The notes under the pieces were generated by a model that was not told the DNA's origin, ran no database searches, and was given only the letters and a program-made list of their open reading frames with translations. Of a stretch of DNA of 64,000 nt, positions 9,124 through 18,253 are shown one piece after another (the first letter of the stretch is position 1; each line of letters begins with the position of its first letter). The stretch spans positions 45,109-109,108 of the forward strand of contig NZ_SJSB01000013.1 in the NCBI RefSeq assembly GCF_004352835.1, written 5' to 3'. Position numbers and translations under genes: made by a program. Origin of the DNA: Marinomonas flavescens (GTDB lineage Bacteria > Pseudomonadota > Gammaproteobacteria > Pseudomonadales > Marinomonadaceae).

Positions 9124-9435
9124 TTAATCTATCGTCGATGCATGAACCTCCATTTGCTCAGCCAATAGAAAGTCTTTTTCAGACAAGCCCTCCACATCCT
9201 CAGTGGTCAACTGAATATGAACTTCATTATAGGAATTAGACCATTCTGGGTGATGGTCCATTCGTTCTGAAACCAAGGCACACTGCGTCATAAATCCAAA
9301 AGCTTGCTGAAAGTTTCGAAAAGTATAACTGCGAGACAGCTTGCCATCCTTAACAACCCAACGTCCGTCAGTAGACTTATTAAGCTCTTTAAGTGACCAT
9401 TCAATTTCTTCTTGAGAGAGTGCTTTTAATGACAT
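9124..9435 (-). CDS. phhB: Pterin-4a-carbinolamine dehydratase (PhhB/PCD)
   Basis: A 103-residue enzyme that dehydrates 4a-hydroxytetrahydrobiopterin in the recycling of the pterin cofactor of phenylalanine hydroxylase. The active-site block ERMDHHPEWSNSYNEVHIQL includes His61, His62 and His73, and DVEGLSEKDFLLAEQME matches the family C-terminus. The start is ATG at 9435 because GGAGG lies 5 nt upstream; a GTG four codons earlier overlaps that ribosome binding site. No phenylalanine hydroxylase gene is adjacent. Proteins of this family also occur without it and may serve molybdopterin or folate chemistry. Confidence 0.9.
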   Translation of the reverse strand: MSLKALSQEEIEWSLKELNKSTDGRWVVKDGKLSRSYTFRNFQQAFGFMTQCALVSERMDHHPEWSNSYNEVHIQLTTEDVEGLSEKDFLLAEQMEVHASTID

Positions 9436-9656
9436 AAATACCTCCACAATGTCTTTATTCTCTGCCTATATAAAGTATTGGAGAATAAAGAAGGGAATTC
9501 AATTACCTAGAGAAAAGATCACCATAGTTGCCGTTTTCTTGCCTCTTAGGAATTAAGATGATGAGCAAATAGTATTTGAAACAGCGAATTCATGAGTATT
9601 CTATGGACTAAAAAAAGCTGAAAAAACATTTACTAAAAGCCGATGGATTAAACATA

Positions 9657-10415
9657 TTATCTTTTGAAGGTTCTCGCAATAGAGACCGTTGCTTTACCAT
9701 TTTTAATCTTATTTAGCACCAATTCTGGCGGTGAATTAGTCGCCAGCTTAGCCGCCAGTAATGCGGCGGACTCTGCCACACCATACACGCCGACCGTATT
9801 AAATATATAGTCTGACCTTGTACTTAATAAACTCGCCATCGGGGTTAATTGTGCTGCGCTAAAAGTCTGAAATCGCCAGCCATATTTCTCTGCAAGCGCA
9901 ATTAAGTTCTCTTCATCAGCCTTGATATCAATACTGTTAAGGGAATGAATATCACTCGGCGTTAATCCTTTTTGGGACAAGCCTTCCAACATGAGCTCTT
10001 CCAAATACTCAAGTGGACAGCCTCGCTCGCACCCCATGCCAAGAGTATAAACAGGGTTCAAATACATTTTTGCAGTGGTCATCACCAGCTGAGCGCCAAG
10101 GCCATCTGCCACCTGTGCGCCCCAATCATTCGCACCACCTTCGTGGCCAGATAGCAGAGGAATCACAAATTTACCCAGCTCGTCCAACACCAATACCGGC
10201 GGGTCTTGGTGTTTGTCTTGCATTACTGGTGCCAAGGTGCGCATAACAATGCCAGTAGCACAAATAAACACCAGATGCTCGCCTTGCCGAAAGGCGGTTT
10301 GCACCACCTTTGCAAACGGCTTTGGCTTATAATCCAACACCGCCTCAGGCCAATGTCGCAACAAACGCCTACCAAGCTGTTCACCCGCAGGAGTCAAAGC
10401 GACAATGCGAATCAA
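9657..10415 (-). CDS. cbiG: Cobalamin biosynthesis protein CbiG/CobE (two-domain form)
   Basis: A 252-residue protein, last gene of the corrin operon. The CbiG N-terminal domain is clear (CATGIVMRTLAPVMQDK, ELGKFVIPLLSGHEGGAN at about 50-95), followed directly by the CbiG C-terminal/CobE domain (LGMGCERGCPLEYLEE at about 125-140; FNTVGVYGVAESAALLAA near 205). Full-length CbiG proteins have a middle domain and exceed 300 residues; here the N and C parts are joined without it. CbiG opens the ring-A lactone of cobalt-precorrin-5A and releases acetaldehyde. The start overlaps the cobI stop by 4 nt. Confidence 0.85.
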   Translation of the reverse strand: MIRIVALTPAGEQLGRRLLRHWPEAVLDYKPKPFAKVVQTAFRQGEHLVFICATGIVMRTLAPVMQDKHQDPPVLVLDELGKFVIPLLSGHEGGANDWGAQVADGLGAQLVMTTAKMYLNPVYTLGMGCERGCPLEYLEELMLEGLSQKGLTPSDIHSLNSIDIKADEENLIALAEKYGWRFQTFSAAQLTPMASLLSTRSDYIFNTVGVYGVAESAALLAAKLATNSPPELVLNKIKNGKATVSIARTFKR

Positions 10416-11161
10416 CGTGTGCCTCGCTCACTCTTAGTGACCACAAACAAAGAAAAATACGGCCCGGCTTTGTCTTCTAATGTTGAGACATCTTGCACTA
10501 TGCGCTCATTGTCACGGCCTATGTACTCTAGATATTTTGCGTCTTGCAGGCGATTCGTCTTACGTAATGCGGTCAGGATTCGCGGGCGTGCTCGGCCTGC
10601 TTTCATGATAACAACGCTGTCATGCTGCTCTAAAGCCGTATCGATTTGCAATGCAGAATGACGACCACTTACCACGGCAAACGATTCTTTCAATACCGTT
10701 AACGGATGATTTAACGCCGATGAAGCAGCGTTAATAGAAGACACGCCAGGCACCACTTGGCAAGAGAATTGACCTTCTAGGCGCTCTAATAAATACGCGA
10801 AAGAGCCGAAAAAGAGCGGATCCCCCTCACACAAGAACACCACGTTGCGGCCACGTTCTAGTTCAGCCGCAATCGCTTCAGCACCTGCGTCATAAGCCTT
10901 ATTCGCTTCTTCACGATCGGTCGACATTGGCATAACAATGGCGATTTCATTTTGCGGATGAGTCACCCCAGCAAAGGCTTCGCTAGCAATGTTTTTGGCT
11001 TGTGAATTGCCTTCACCGTTGGCGAGATAGCTCACCACACTGGCATTTTGGATTAAACGCAACGCTTTTAACGTAATCAATTCAGGGTCCCCTGGACCCA
11101 CACCGACACCAATAAAGCGCCCTTTTGCTTGTTCGTTTGTTGTCATCTCGACCGCGGTCAT
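10412..11161 (-). CDS. cobI: Precorrin-2 C20-methyltransferase
   Basis: A 249-residue tetrapyrrole methylase. It opens with GRFIGVGVGPGDPELITLKAL (about 15-34), the SAM-binding glycine loop of the family, followed by FLCEGDPLFFGSFAYLLERL and VVPGVSSINAASSAL. The SYLANGEGNSQAKNIA segment is typical of CobI/CbiL, which methylate C20 of precorrin-2 or its cobalt form. It overlaps its neighbours on both sides by 1-4 nt, so translation is coupled. Whether it takes the metal-free or cobalt substrate cannot be told from sequence. Confidence 0.88.
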   Translation of the reverse strand: MTAVEMTTNEQAKGRFIGVGVGPGDPELITLKALRLIQNASVVSYLANGEGNSQAKNIASEAFAGVTHPQNEIAIVMPMSTDREEANKAYDAGAEAIAAELERGRNVVFLCEGDPLFFGSFAYLLERLEGQFSCQVVPGVSSINAASSALNHPLTVLKESFAVVSGRHSALQIDTALEQHDSVVIMKAGRARPRILTALRKTNRLQDAKYLEYIGRDNERIVQDVSTLEDKAGPYFSLFVVTKSERGTR

Positions 11162-12480
11162 TACTCGGTGTCCTTTTGTGTAGTAGTCGCCATTGACGTC
11201 TTGATAAATAAAGACAATGTCACTGGTAAATTAGGGCGATAAAGTCGCTGTCCGGCTAAGCGGTCTTGTTTTGCCACGGCCAATTGCACACTTTGCTCTT
11301 CGCAGTCTTCGCCCTGCGTTCGCTGTGTAGCAAATTGCATGACTTGATACTTGCTGTCTTCTGTCACCGCGCTCACCATTAAATGCCCACCAAGAGGCAA
11401 ACAGGACCATGCTTGTGTTAGCAGATCATTTAAGGTGCCGTCGCTACCGCCAATAAATACCTTATCAGGCAAGGGCAAATCCGCTAGCGCCGCGGGAGCA
11501 CGCCCAGCCACAATAGATAGATTTTGCGTTACGCCAAAACGCTCTTGGTTGGCCTCTAAACACGCTAAACGCTCAGGGTGATGTTCAATGGCAACGACCT
11601 TACTACGCGGGTGCCAGTACGCTAATTCCACGCTCACACCGCCGCAACCCGCACCAATATCCCACACGGTGTCGCCCTCTTGAATATTCAAGTAAGACAG
11701 GATAATCAACCTGACTTCACGCTTGGTAATCATCCCTTTGCCATCCCCTTTGTCCGTGACAAAAGCGTGATCAGGGATGCCAGGGGAAGTAGGATAAAAG
11801 CTTCCATGAGAGGTATTTGAAGCGCTCGTTTTCACGACAATCACATTCAAAGGGTCAAAAGACGGCACCTTTTTTGCGAGCAAGTCCGCGACTGAAAAAT
11901 GGCGCACTTGTTCGTTTTGATAACCTAATGCTTCACAAACAATAATATCACTGTGATCAAGCCCTGCCGCTAAGCACTCTGCGGCAATCTGCGCTGGCTG
12001 GCTATGCTGATCCGTCAGTAGCACTAAGGTTTTATTCGCGTGTAATAAGCGGCGTAAGTTCGACAATGGACGACCATGCAAACTGACCACTGCAACGTCT
12101 TGTAGTGATAACCCTAGACGATGACAAGCCACTTGAATACTGGACACGTTCGGGTAAAAAACCAATTCATGCTGAGAAGCTTCGCCACCAAAATGACGCT
12201 TTAGCCAAGCCCCTATCCCATAAAATAATGGGTCTCCTGAAGCCAGCACGACCACTTTCGCGCAGCCTTGTTGTTGCCATTGCTCAAAGCTAGTGGCCAA
12301 TTGGGACAGTTTTGGCAGCCGTTCAACCTGAGCCTGATGCGGATAATCCACTAGCGTGTCGTGTTGTCGAGGCGAACCCAGCACGATGTCGTGCTCTGCC
12401 AAACTGGATAACACCACTTGCGCTTGACGATCTAGCGTGGCGCGCTCCGCAACCCCCAGCCCAATGACGTGAATCTGCAT
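11161..12480 (-). CDS. cobL: Precorrin-6Y C5,15-methyltransferase (decarboxylating), CbiE-CbiT fusion
   Basis: A 439-residue bifunctional enzyme. The CbiE half (about 1-215) is a tetrapyrrole methylase with ASGDPLFYGIGAWL. The CbiT half (about 235-425) is a Rossmann methyltransferase with TKREVRLIILSYLNIQEG, then WDIGAGCGGVSVELAY and VFIGGSDGTLNDLL. It methylates C5 and C15 and decarboxylates the acetate chain on ring C. Gene stop and start share one base with both neighbours. Length and domain order match CobL of pseudomonads and rhizobia. Confidence 0.92.
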   Translation of the reverse strand: MQIHVIGLGVAERATLDRQAQVVLSSLAEHDIVLGSPRQHDTLVDYPHQAQVERLPKLSQLATSFEQWQQQGCAKVVVLASGDPLFYGIGAWLKRHFGGEASQHELVFYPNVSSIQVACHRLGLSLQDVAVVSLHGRPLSNLRRLLHANKTLVLLTDQHSQPAQIAAECLAAGLDHSDIIVCEALGYQNEQVRHFSVADLLAKKVPSFDPLNVIVVKTSASNTSHGSFYPTSPGIPDHAFVTDKGDGKGMITKREVRLIILSYLNIQEGDTVWDIGAGCGGVSVELAYWHPRSKVVAIEHHPERLACLEANQERFGVTQNLSIVAGRAPAALADLPLPDKVFIGGSDGTLNDLLTQAWSCLPLGGHLMVSAVTEDSKYQVMQFATQRTQGEDCEEQSVQLAVAKQDRLAGQRLYRPNLPVTLSLFIKTSMATTTQKDTE

Positions 12481-13172
12481 TAATAATACTCGTCTAAGTT
12501 ACAGCGTAATAAAGCGTTGCAGCTGGCGGATGTTACTGCGCTGCCGCCCATACGACCCAGCAAGGTAATGCATTCAACACCTAGCGCTTCATGTGCATCC
12601 CAAAGCGCTTGTTTCGACTCTGCTGCCCCTACAAACCCCACCGGCATACCAATAATCAAGGCTGGCTTTGGCGCCCCTTGCTTAATCATTTCCAACAAAC
12701 GAAACAACGCCGTCGGCGCATTGCCGATCAATACCACGCTGCCAGCTAACGAGTCAGTCCAGAGACTTAACGCCGCCATAGATCGTGTTTCACCACGACT
12801 TTTCGCCAGCATGGCCACCGTAGGATCATTTAAAAAACACAAGGGATCACGCTCAATCATGCGTTTAGTCACCCCTTGTTTAACCATTTCCACGTCACAT
12901 AAAATAGCGCCGTTACTCGCCAATGCCTCCCGACCTGCTTGTGTCGCATTAGCACTAAATCGTACATTTTGTGCCACATCAGGCAGTCCCAAACTGTGAA
13001 CGATTCGCATGGCAACTTGCTGTTGATCTAGCGTCAGTCCAGCAAGCTCGGTCAGTTCACGAATTTGACGAAAGCTGTCTTGTTCAATCGCTTGAGGGTT
13101 TTGTTCGTAGCGTGGCGGCTCTAACATGGAATGGCTCTTATGGCTGGTTACTTCGTTTGTAGGTTTGGTCAC
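12480..13172 (-). CDS. cobH: Precorrin-8X methylmutase
   Basis: A 230-residue CobH/CbiC enzyme that moves the C11 methyl group to C12, giving hydrogenobyrinic or cobyrinic acid. Recognisable blocks are MRIVHSLGLPDVAQNVRFS (about 60-78), AILCDVEMVKQGVTKRMI with the family aspartate, SLAGSVVLIGNAPTALFRLL, and PALIIGMPVGFVGAAESKQAL. The catalytic histidine is in the RIVHS block. The leading 20 or so residues are extra and polar. The gene overlaps cobK by 4 nt at its start and cobL by 1 nt at its end. Confidence 0.92.
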   Translation of the reverse strand: MTKPTNEVTSHKSHSMLEPPRYEQNPQAIEQDSFRQIRELTELAGLTLDQQQVAMRIVHSLGLPDVAQNVRFSANATQAGREALASNGAILCDVEMVKQGVTKRMIERDPLCFLNDPTVAMLAKSRGETRSMAALSLWTDSLAGSVVLIGNAPTALFRLLEMIKQGAPKPALIIGMPVGFVGAAESKQALWDAHEALGVECITLLGRMGGSAVTSASCNALLRCNLDEYY

Positions 13173-13945
13173 TGTTGGCTGTCTTTTCGATCATGAGTAA
13201 AGGTGCTACAGGCTTTTAAGCAAGCCTCTAGACACGCTTCTGTCGTGTTAAATTCTTTGTCCGCTGCAGGTAATTCAGGACGTTCCTGAAGCAGCACTGT
13301 GATGCCTAATTCTCGAGCCGCGACTAGCTTTGCGTAAGTGGCATCGCCTCCGCTGTTTTTACTCACAATGACATCGATTTGATGATCAAGCAGCAAGTGT
13401 CGCTCTTCTTTTAAACCAAAAGGTCCAATGGCTTTAATCCACTGAACTCTCTCTGGCAAAGAAAATTTCGCCGCGACAGCAGTACGCCAAATAACAGACG
13501 TTACACTATCATTTTTGAGAATCGCTCTCAATAAAGCATCAGTCATTTGCCCTGCACTCAGTAAGGGAGTGCGAAATGTTTGGAGTAATGAAAGTAGTGC
13601 GGCATCATCTTGGTAATAACACCAGCGATCGCCCTCTTTGGGTTGCCAAGCTGGGCGATGAAAGCGCCAACAAGGAATGCCAACTTCACGCGCTGCCAAG
13701 ACGGCTTTACGACTCATTGTTTGAGCATAGGGGTGCGTCACATCCAAAACCATGCCGATCTGATTGGCTCGTATATAAGCGGCTAAACCACCAAATTGAG
13801 TAAAACCACCCACCACCAGCTCACAATCCACTTTGGGTACTCGCACCAATCCAGCCAAGCTGTACACCACACGAATGCCTGCTTGATGAAGGGTATCTGC
13901 TAACCGACGGCCATCGGCGGTACCACCTAATAATAAGATTTTCAT
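13169..13945 (-). CDS. cobK: Precorrin-6A reductase (CobK/CbiJ)
   Basis: A 258-residue NAD(P)H-dependent reductase that reduces the corrin macrocycle at C18-C19. It opens with MKILLLGGTADGRRLADTL, the nucleotide-binding start of the family, followed by LDVTHPYAQTMSRKAV (about 68-83), CWRFHRPAWQ and the C-terminal DVIVSKNSGGDATYAKLVAA. It overlaps cbiD and cobH by 4 nt on each side inside the operon. CobK and CbiJ names depend on whether the metal-free or cobalt route is used, which the window does not settle. Confidence 0.9.
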   Translation of the reverse strand: MKILLLGGTADGRRLADTLHQAGIRVVYSLAGLVRVPKVDCELVVGGFTQFGGLAAYIRANQIGMVLDVTHPYAQTMSRKAVLAAREVGIPCWRFHRPAWQPKEGDRWCYYQDDAALLSLLQTFRTPLLSAGQMTDALLRAILKNDSVTSVIWRTAVAAKFSLPERVQWIKAIGPFGLKEERHLLLDHQIDVIVSKNSGGDATYAKLVAARELGITVLLQERPELPAADKEFNTTEACLEACLKACSTFTHDRKDSQQ

Positions 13946-15075
13946 TGTGCGTTTCCTAATGCCGGAGCATCCGCTGCATGGCCGACAAAATGACCGCGAC
14001 GATCAATCGCCCATACTTCTAATGCGATATGAGACGGTATATAAGTGCGAGCAAAAGCCAATGCCTGCGCGCAAATCGCGTCCGCAAGAGGCAGTCCCGC
14101 TTGTTGGGCAAATTTGAGGGCTTCCACACTGGTGTTTGCCTGAGTCATACTGTTTTCTAGCTCAGCATTCGCTCCTAAACTTACCGCTAAGTCAGCCAAT
14201 GCAGGTAAGTCGATACTCGACACTCGGCTGTTTAGATCCATATGCCGTTGCGCTAACTTGCTGATTTTACCAAAACCGCCACACAGGCTTAGTTTGGTCA
14301 ATTTGGTCGCACCGTTCTGTTCTACTTTTCGCACATGCTTGAGCACAGCACCGACGAAATCTCCCATTTCGATCAACGCCATGTCATCAAGCTGATAATG
14401 CGCTTTAATCGCGTCTTCGCTCGCATTGCCCGTGGTGGCCGCAATATGAGTGATGCCATTTGCCCGTGCCACATCGACGCCTTGATGGATAGAAGCAATA
14501 TAAGCCGCGCAAGAAAACGGTCGCACAATGCCTGTGGTACCTAAAATCGAAATTCCGCCAAGAATACCAAGACGAGGGTTCATGGTTTTTTCTGCAATCT
14601 GAGCCCCATTAATCACGCCGACAGACACGACAAAGCCGCCCTGGTAATGATACGTTTCGGCGAAGCCTGCTAGGTGCTCGGTCATCATTTTTCGCGGAAC
14701 TGGGTTGATGGCAGGCTCACCCACGTCTAACAGCAAACCGGTTCGAGTCACTGTTCCAACCCCTTCTGCCGCAGAAAAATGCACCCCTTGTTCGGCACAC
14801 AACGTCAGTTCAACAAAAATCGTCGCACCGTGAGTTGCGTCTGGATCATCTCCCGCGTCTTTTATGGTCGAGGTACGCACACTGGATTCGCTCAGCGCAT
14901 AATCTTCAATCGTCAGATCAACCTGCTTACCTTTTGGCAAGGTGACATTCACGGTGCGGTCTTGTCGTTGAGCAAAAAGCGCTTGCGCCGCCGCCACACA
15001 ACACGCGGTCGCACAGGTACCTGTGGTCAATCCGGTGCGTAATGGTGCTGGCTTTTCTGCGCTTTCTGGCCACAT
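13942..15075 (-). CDS. cbiD: Cobalt-precorrin-5B C1-methyltransferase
   Basis: A 377-residue CbiD protein. Characteristic segments are LRTGLTTGTCATACCVAAAQAL (residues about 12-33, a glycine- and threonine-rich start), GVGTVTRTGL, VNGAQIAEKTMNPRLGILGG, GTTGIVRPFS and LSLCGGFGKISKLA. It methylates C1 of the ring. CbiD belongs to the cobalt-early route but replaces CobF in several bacteria that otherwise use aerobic-type enzymes. The gene begins 1 nt after the cobB stop and overlaps cobK by 4 nt. Confidence 0.92.
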   Translation of the reverse strand: MWPESAEKPAPLRTGLTTGTCATACCVAAAQALFAQRQDRTVNVTLPKGKQVDLTIEDYALSESSVRTSTIKDAGDDPDATHGATIFVELTLCAEQGVHFSAAEGVGTVTRTGLLLDVGEPAINPVPRKMMTEHLAGFAETYHYQGGFVVSVGVINGAQIAEKTMNPRLGILGGISILGTTGIVRPFSCAAYIASIHQGVDVARANGITHIAATTGNASEDAIKAHYQLDDMALIEMGDFVGAVLKHVRKVEQNGATKLTKLSLCGGFGKISKLAQRHMDLNSRVSSIDLPALADLAVSLGANAELENSMTQANTSVEALKFAQQAGLPLADAICAQALAFARTYIPSHIALEVWAIDRRGHFVGHAADAPALGNAQ

Positions 15076-15076
15076 A

Positions 15077-16423
15077 TTATGCGCTCTCAGCCAAGCTGGT
15101 TACACCTAAAAAGAGTGCCGCTGTGGCGTCTAAATTCGATGGGAAAAACAAATGCAGATAGCTGGCGGTTAAGCCTTGCTGTTGATAGATTGCTTCCCCT
15201 GGCGCGGGATGTCGCTGGCGACGTCCGTGACCAACGGGTTCTGGCGTGTTCGCACTGCGTGACCTATGGTGGGCGTGTCCACGAATCTCACCCTGCGGTA
15301 TCACCGCGGTTTGCATCCCTTGGCAACCACGCTTACCGCGCATCGCGCCTTGGCCAGATAAAATGCCTAACATAGGATAGCACTGACCTTCTAAATCCGT
15401 CAGTTCTTCTAGGCTGTACAACATACCACCACACTCAGCGAGCAAGGGTTTTCCACTGGCAAAGAAGGCCTGAAGAGATGAATGCATGCTGGTGTTTTCA
15501 GACAGCGCTTTGGTGTGCAACTCTGGGTAACCGCCGGGCAACCAAACGGCATCCGCATCGGGTACTGTGGCGTCATTCAATGGGGAAAAGAAAGCGATCT
15601 CCGCGCCCAAGCTTTTTAATGCGTTTAAATTGGCATCGTAAATAAAACTAAAAGCGGCATCTCTCGCCACCGCGATGGTTCTACCTTGTAAATGACGCTT
15701 GGCTGGCGCCTCAGCATAATCTTGTTCAGCGGGTAAAAATGCCACTGGCTCTGGCAGTGTTAATAAGCCTGCATCGGTTGACTCCTGTAACCAGTCAACG
15801 GCGGCTTCAAAGCGAAGCTCAAGCTCATCCGCGACTTCTTCGGCTTGCACCAAGCCCAAATGACGCTCAGGCAAAGTCACGTCTTCATCGCGTTTTAGCG
15901 CAGCCAATAATGGTAATGAAGGAGGCAAAGCATCGCGAATTAACTCTGCGTGTCGTTCGCTGCCGCAACGGTTAGCAATCAAACCTACAACGCGGACATC
16001 GTCGCGAAAATTGGCCAATCCTGTGGCTAATGCCGCCGCGGTTTGTGCCATGCCTTTTACGTCCATCACGATCGCCATCGGAATACCAAAACGCGCGGCA
16101 AGGTCAGCACTAGATGGATCACCATCGAACATCCCCATCGCCCCTTCAATAAGGATCAGATCGGCTATTTGTGCCGCTTGGTACAAACGGTCTTGGCAGT
16201 AATCATCACCTGCCATCCAGATATCGAGTTGCTCAACTGGCTGCTTCGAAGCTTGGGCAAGAATTTGCGGGTCTAAATAATCAGGCCCTGTTTTAAACAC
16301 TCGAACCACTTTACCTTGTTTGGTGAAATACCGTGCCAACGCCGCTGTAATGGTTGTTTTACCTTGGTTCGATGCCGGTGCAGTAAGAAAAATAGCCGGG
16401 CAATAGATGGTTTCTTGACTCAT
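15077..16423 (-). CDS. cobB: Cobyrinic/hydrogenobyrinic acid a,c-diamide synthase
   Basis: A 448-residue ATP- and glutamine-dependent amidotransferase. The N-terminal dethiobiotin-synthetase-like domain has the P-loop APASNQGKTTITAALARYF and FKTGPDYLDP, then EGAMGMFDG. The C-terminal class I glutaminase has its nucleophile cysteine in LLAECGGMLYSLEE and the partner histidine in the final TASYLHLFFPSN. It amidates the a and c carboxylates. CobB and CbiA are the same family; the name follows the neighbouring Cob set. It overlaps chlID by 4 nt. Confidence 0.9.
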   Translation of the reverse strand: MSQETIYCPAIFLTAPASNQGKTTITAALARYFTKQGKVVRVFKTGPDYLDPQILAQASKQPVEQLDIWMAGDDYCQDRLYQAAQIADLILIEGAMGMFDGDPSSADLAARFGIPMAIVMDVKGMAQTAAALATGLANFRDDVRVVGLIANRCGSERHAELIRDALPPSLPLLAALKRDEDVTLPERHLGLVQAEEVADELELRFEAAVDWLQESTDAGLLTLPEPVAFLPAEQDYAEAPAKRHLQGRTIAVARDAAFSFIYDANLNALKSLGAEIAFFSPLNDATVPDADAVWLPGGYPELHTKALSENTSMHSSLQAFFASGKPLLAECGGMLYSLEELTDLEGQCYPMLGILSGQGAMRGKRGCQGMQTAVIPQGEIRGHAHHRSRSANTPEPVGHGRRQRHPAPGEAIYQQQGLTASYLHLFFPSNLDATAALFLGVTSLAESA

Positions 16424-18189
16424 GATGTGGTCTCTAAAAGCGAATTTAATAATAGGTAATCTGCGCCAAGCTGTTGCGCGATTTCAGCCCCTCGGCCTCG
16501 TTTAACCGGTGTGTTTTCGGTGTCGATCAAGACACACTGACCTAATAATACTTTGTTGCTGGTAGGTGAAAAATCCGTCACATCCGCTTGCGTGCGGCCA
16601 TCCGTTAAAATATAGGTTTGGCTCACTAAGCCGGTTGTCGCCTTATGTTGTTGCATCAAATATTGACTGACTTTTTCAATCGCAAGACGAAAAGGCGTGC
16701 CACCACCCGCCGCTAACTCATCCAGCCTTGCTAAAATTTCCTTGGGCGCGCGCACTTTGGGCAATACCGCTGACACCGACTCTTGGCCAAAGCCTAAGAT
16801 CGCCATTTGTTCGCGCGCTAAGTAAGCTCGTTGGGCAATGTCTAAAATCACCCCTTTGGCATTCGCAAACACTCCTTGCGCTAATGTAGACGCCGAGGTA
16901 TCGAGCAATACCAGATGCAACACAGGCAAACCTGTATGGCGTTTTTTAGGCAATAACTGACGCGGTGGCCAGCTCTGGGGATGACGAATAATACTTCTAA
17001 ACCAATCAATCCCTTCTCCCATAACGGACGCATCAGGACGATATCCGCCCTGCGTCTTACCTCGTTGCTTTCCCGGCGTAACCTCACTGAAATTAGCCGA
17101 TGGTGTCGTCAATGCCTCCGCCGTGTGCGCTATTGGTACACTGATTCGCTCACTCGTCGCTTGCTGTTCTGGTTGCATACTACCCCAGTCACCTTGCGAA
17201 TTGGATTCTTTTGCGGCGCCTTGTGCATCATCAGGCAAGGAATGCGGTGGCCGTCTTGATGGCGGTGTTGAAGGGGGTGGAGAGGAAGGCTTAGCGCTTG
17301 GTGATTGAGGAGGATTGTTATGTCGACGATGCGCTAACACCAAGGTTTCTACCACTTGAATATCATCGATAGACACTGTGGTTGCACCTCGCCATGCCGC
17401 ATGCGTCATCGCCGCTCTTACCCAAACAATGTCCGCTCGTACACCGTCCACCTGAGCGTCTTGACAACGGCTGGCAATGTCCATGCGCAGTGCGTCGGCA
17501 CAGCGAACTTTGGACAAGCCATTACGCGCTATCTGTATGCTGTTTTTTAAGTTACGTTGCTTGTATTTGAAGGCGTCACAAAAGGCTTTAGGGTCTTGGT
17601 CATACTCATCACGTAAGCGCACGATTTGCACTCGTTCTTCCAAGCTGTAGTGGTTGTCTAGGGTGACCATCAAACCAAAACGATCTTGCAACTGTGGCCG
17701 TAATTCCCCTTCGTCTGGGTTCATGGTGCCGACTAATAAAAAGCGCGCTTCATGTTCGTGGCTGACACCATCACGTTCAATACGATTGACGCCGCTGGCC
17801 GACACATCAAGCAGTTGATCCACCAAATGATCGCTGAGTAAATTCACCTCATCAACGTACAAAACACCGCCGTGGGCACGACTTAACAAGCCTGGTTTGA
17901 AGGCAACCTCTTTCTCTTGCAATACCTGCTGCAAATCCAAAGCCCCCAGTAATCGATCTTCACTGGCACCAAGAGGCAATGTCGCAAAAGGCGCAAGATC
18001 ATCACCTTGCAACGCAGGCATCACACCGGACAAACCACGAGCTAACGTTGATTTTGCTGAACCGCGCGGTCCGCTAATCAAGACCCCGCCAATTCTCGGA
18101 TTAATCGCCGATAAAATAAGCGCCAGCTTTAAAGACTCTTGCCCTGCTACTGCGGTAAAAGGAAAGTTGCAATGGGCTAGGCTGCTCAT
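16420..18189 (-). CDS. Magnesium-chelatase-like ChlI-ChlD fusion, putative cobaltochelatase partner
   Basis: About 589 residues. An AAA+ domain comes first, with Walker A SGPRGSAKSTLARGL, Walker B VLYVDEVNLL and the arginine finger region LRPQLQDRFGLMV. A proline- and serine-rich linker follows (PSSPPPSTPPSRRPP), then a VWA domain with LLDTSASTLAQG. This I-D fusion is typical of cobalamin clusters, where it is thought to power cobalt insertion with CobN. No cobN is in the window. ATG at 18189 is preferred because AGGT lies upstream; an ATG 15 nt earlier has no ribosome binding site. First gene of the operon. Confidence 0.85.
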   Translation of the reverse strand: MSSLAHCNFPFTAVAGQESLKLALILSAINPRIGGVLISGPRGSAKSTLARGLSGVMPALQGDDLAPFATLPLGASEDRLLGALDLQQVLQEKEVAFKPGLLSRAHGGVLYVDEVNLLSDHLVDQLLDVSASGVNRIERDGVSHEHEARFLLVGTMNPDEGELRPQLQDRFGLMVTLDNHYSLEERVQIVRLRDEYDQDPKAFCDAFKYKQRNLKNSIQIARNGLSKVRCADALRMDIASRCQDAQVDGVRADIVWVRAAMTHAAWRGATTVSIDDIQVVETLVLAHRRHNNPPQSPSAKPSSPPPSTPPSRRPPHSLPDDAQGAAKESNSQGDWGSMQPEQQATSERISVPIAHTAEALTTPSANFSEVTPGKQRGKTQGGYRPDASVMGEGIDWFRSIIRHPQSWPPRQLLPKKRHTGLPVLHLVLLDTSASTLAQGVFANAKGVILDIAQRAYLAREQMAILGFGQESVSAVLPKVRAPKEILARLDELAAGGGTPFRLAIEKVSQYLMQQHKATTGLVSQTYILTDGRTQADVTDFSPTSNKVLLGQCVLIDTENTPVKRGRGAEIAQQLGADYLLLNSLLETTS

Positions 18190-18228
18190 GGTGTTACCTA
18201 TCATCGGTTGGGGTCAAAGGGAAAGTAG

Positions 18229-18253
18229 AAAACCGCCTATTGTAGGCGGTTTT
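18229..18253 (-). terminator. Strong terminator between the sensor kinase gene and the cobalamin operon
   Basis: An 11-bp perfect stem (AAAACCGCCTA and TAGGCGGTTTT) with a 3-nt loop and flanking A/T runs, about 90 nt past the kinase stop codon and only about 40 nt ahead of the first cobalamin gene. It can act in both directions. Confidence 0.85.

Noticed and set aside
10206..10661. 151-codon open frame opposite cobI/cbiG
   Set aside because: Antisense to two well supported overlapping genes, with no family features.
12517..12999. 160-codon open frame opposite cobH
   Set aside because: It is antisense to a well supported gene and has a composition typical of a shadow frame.
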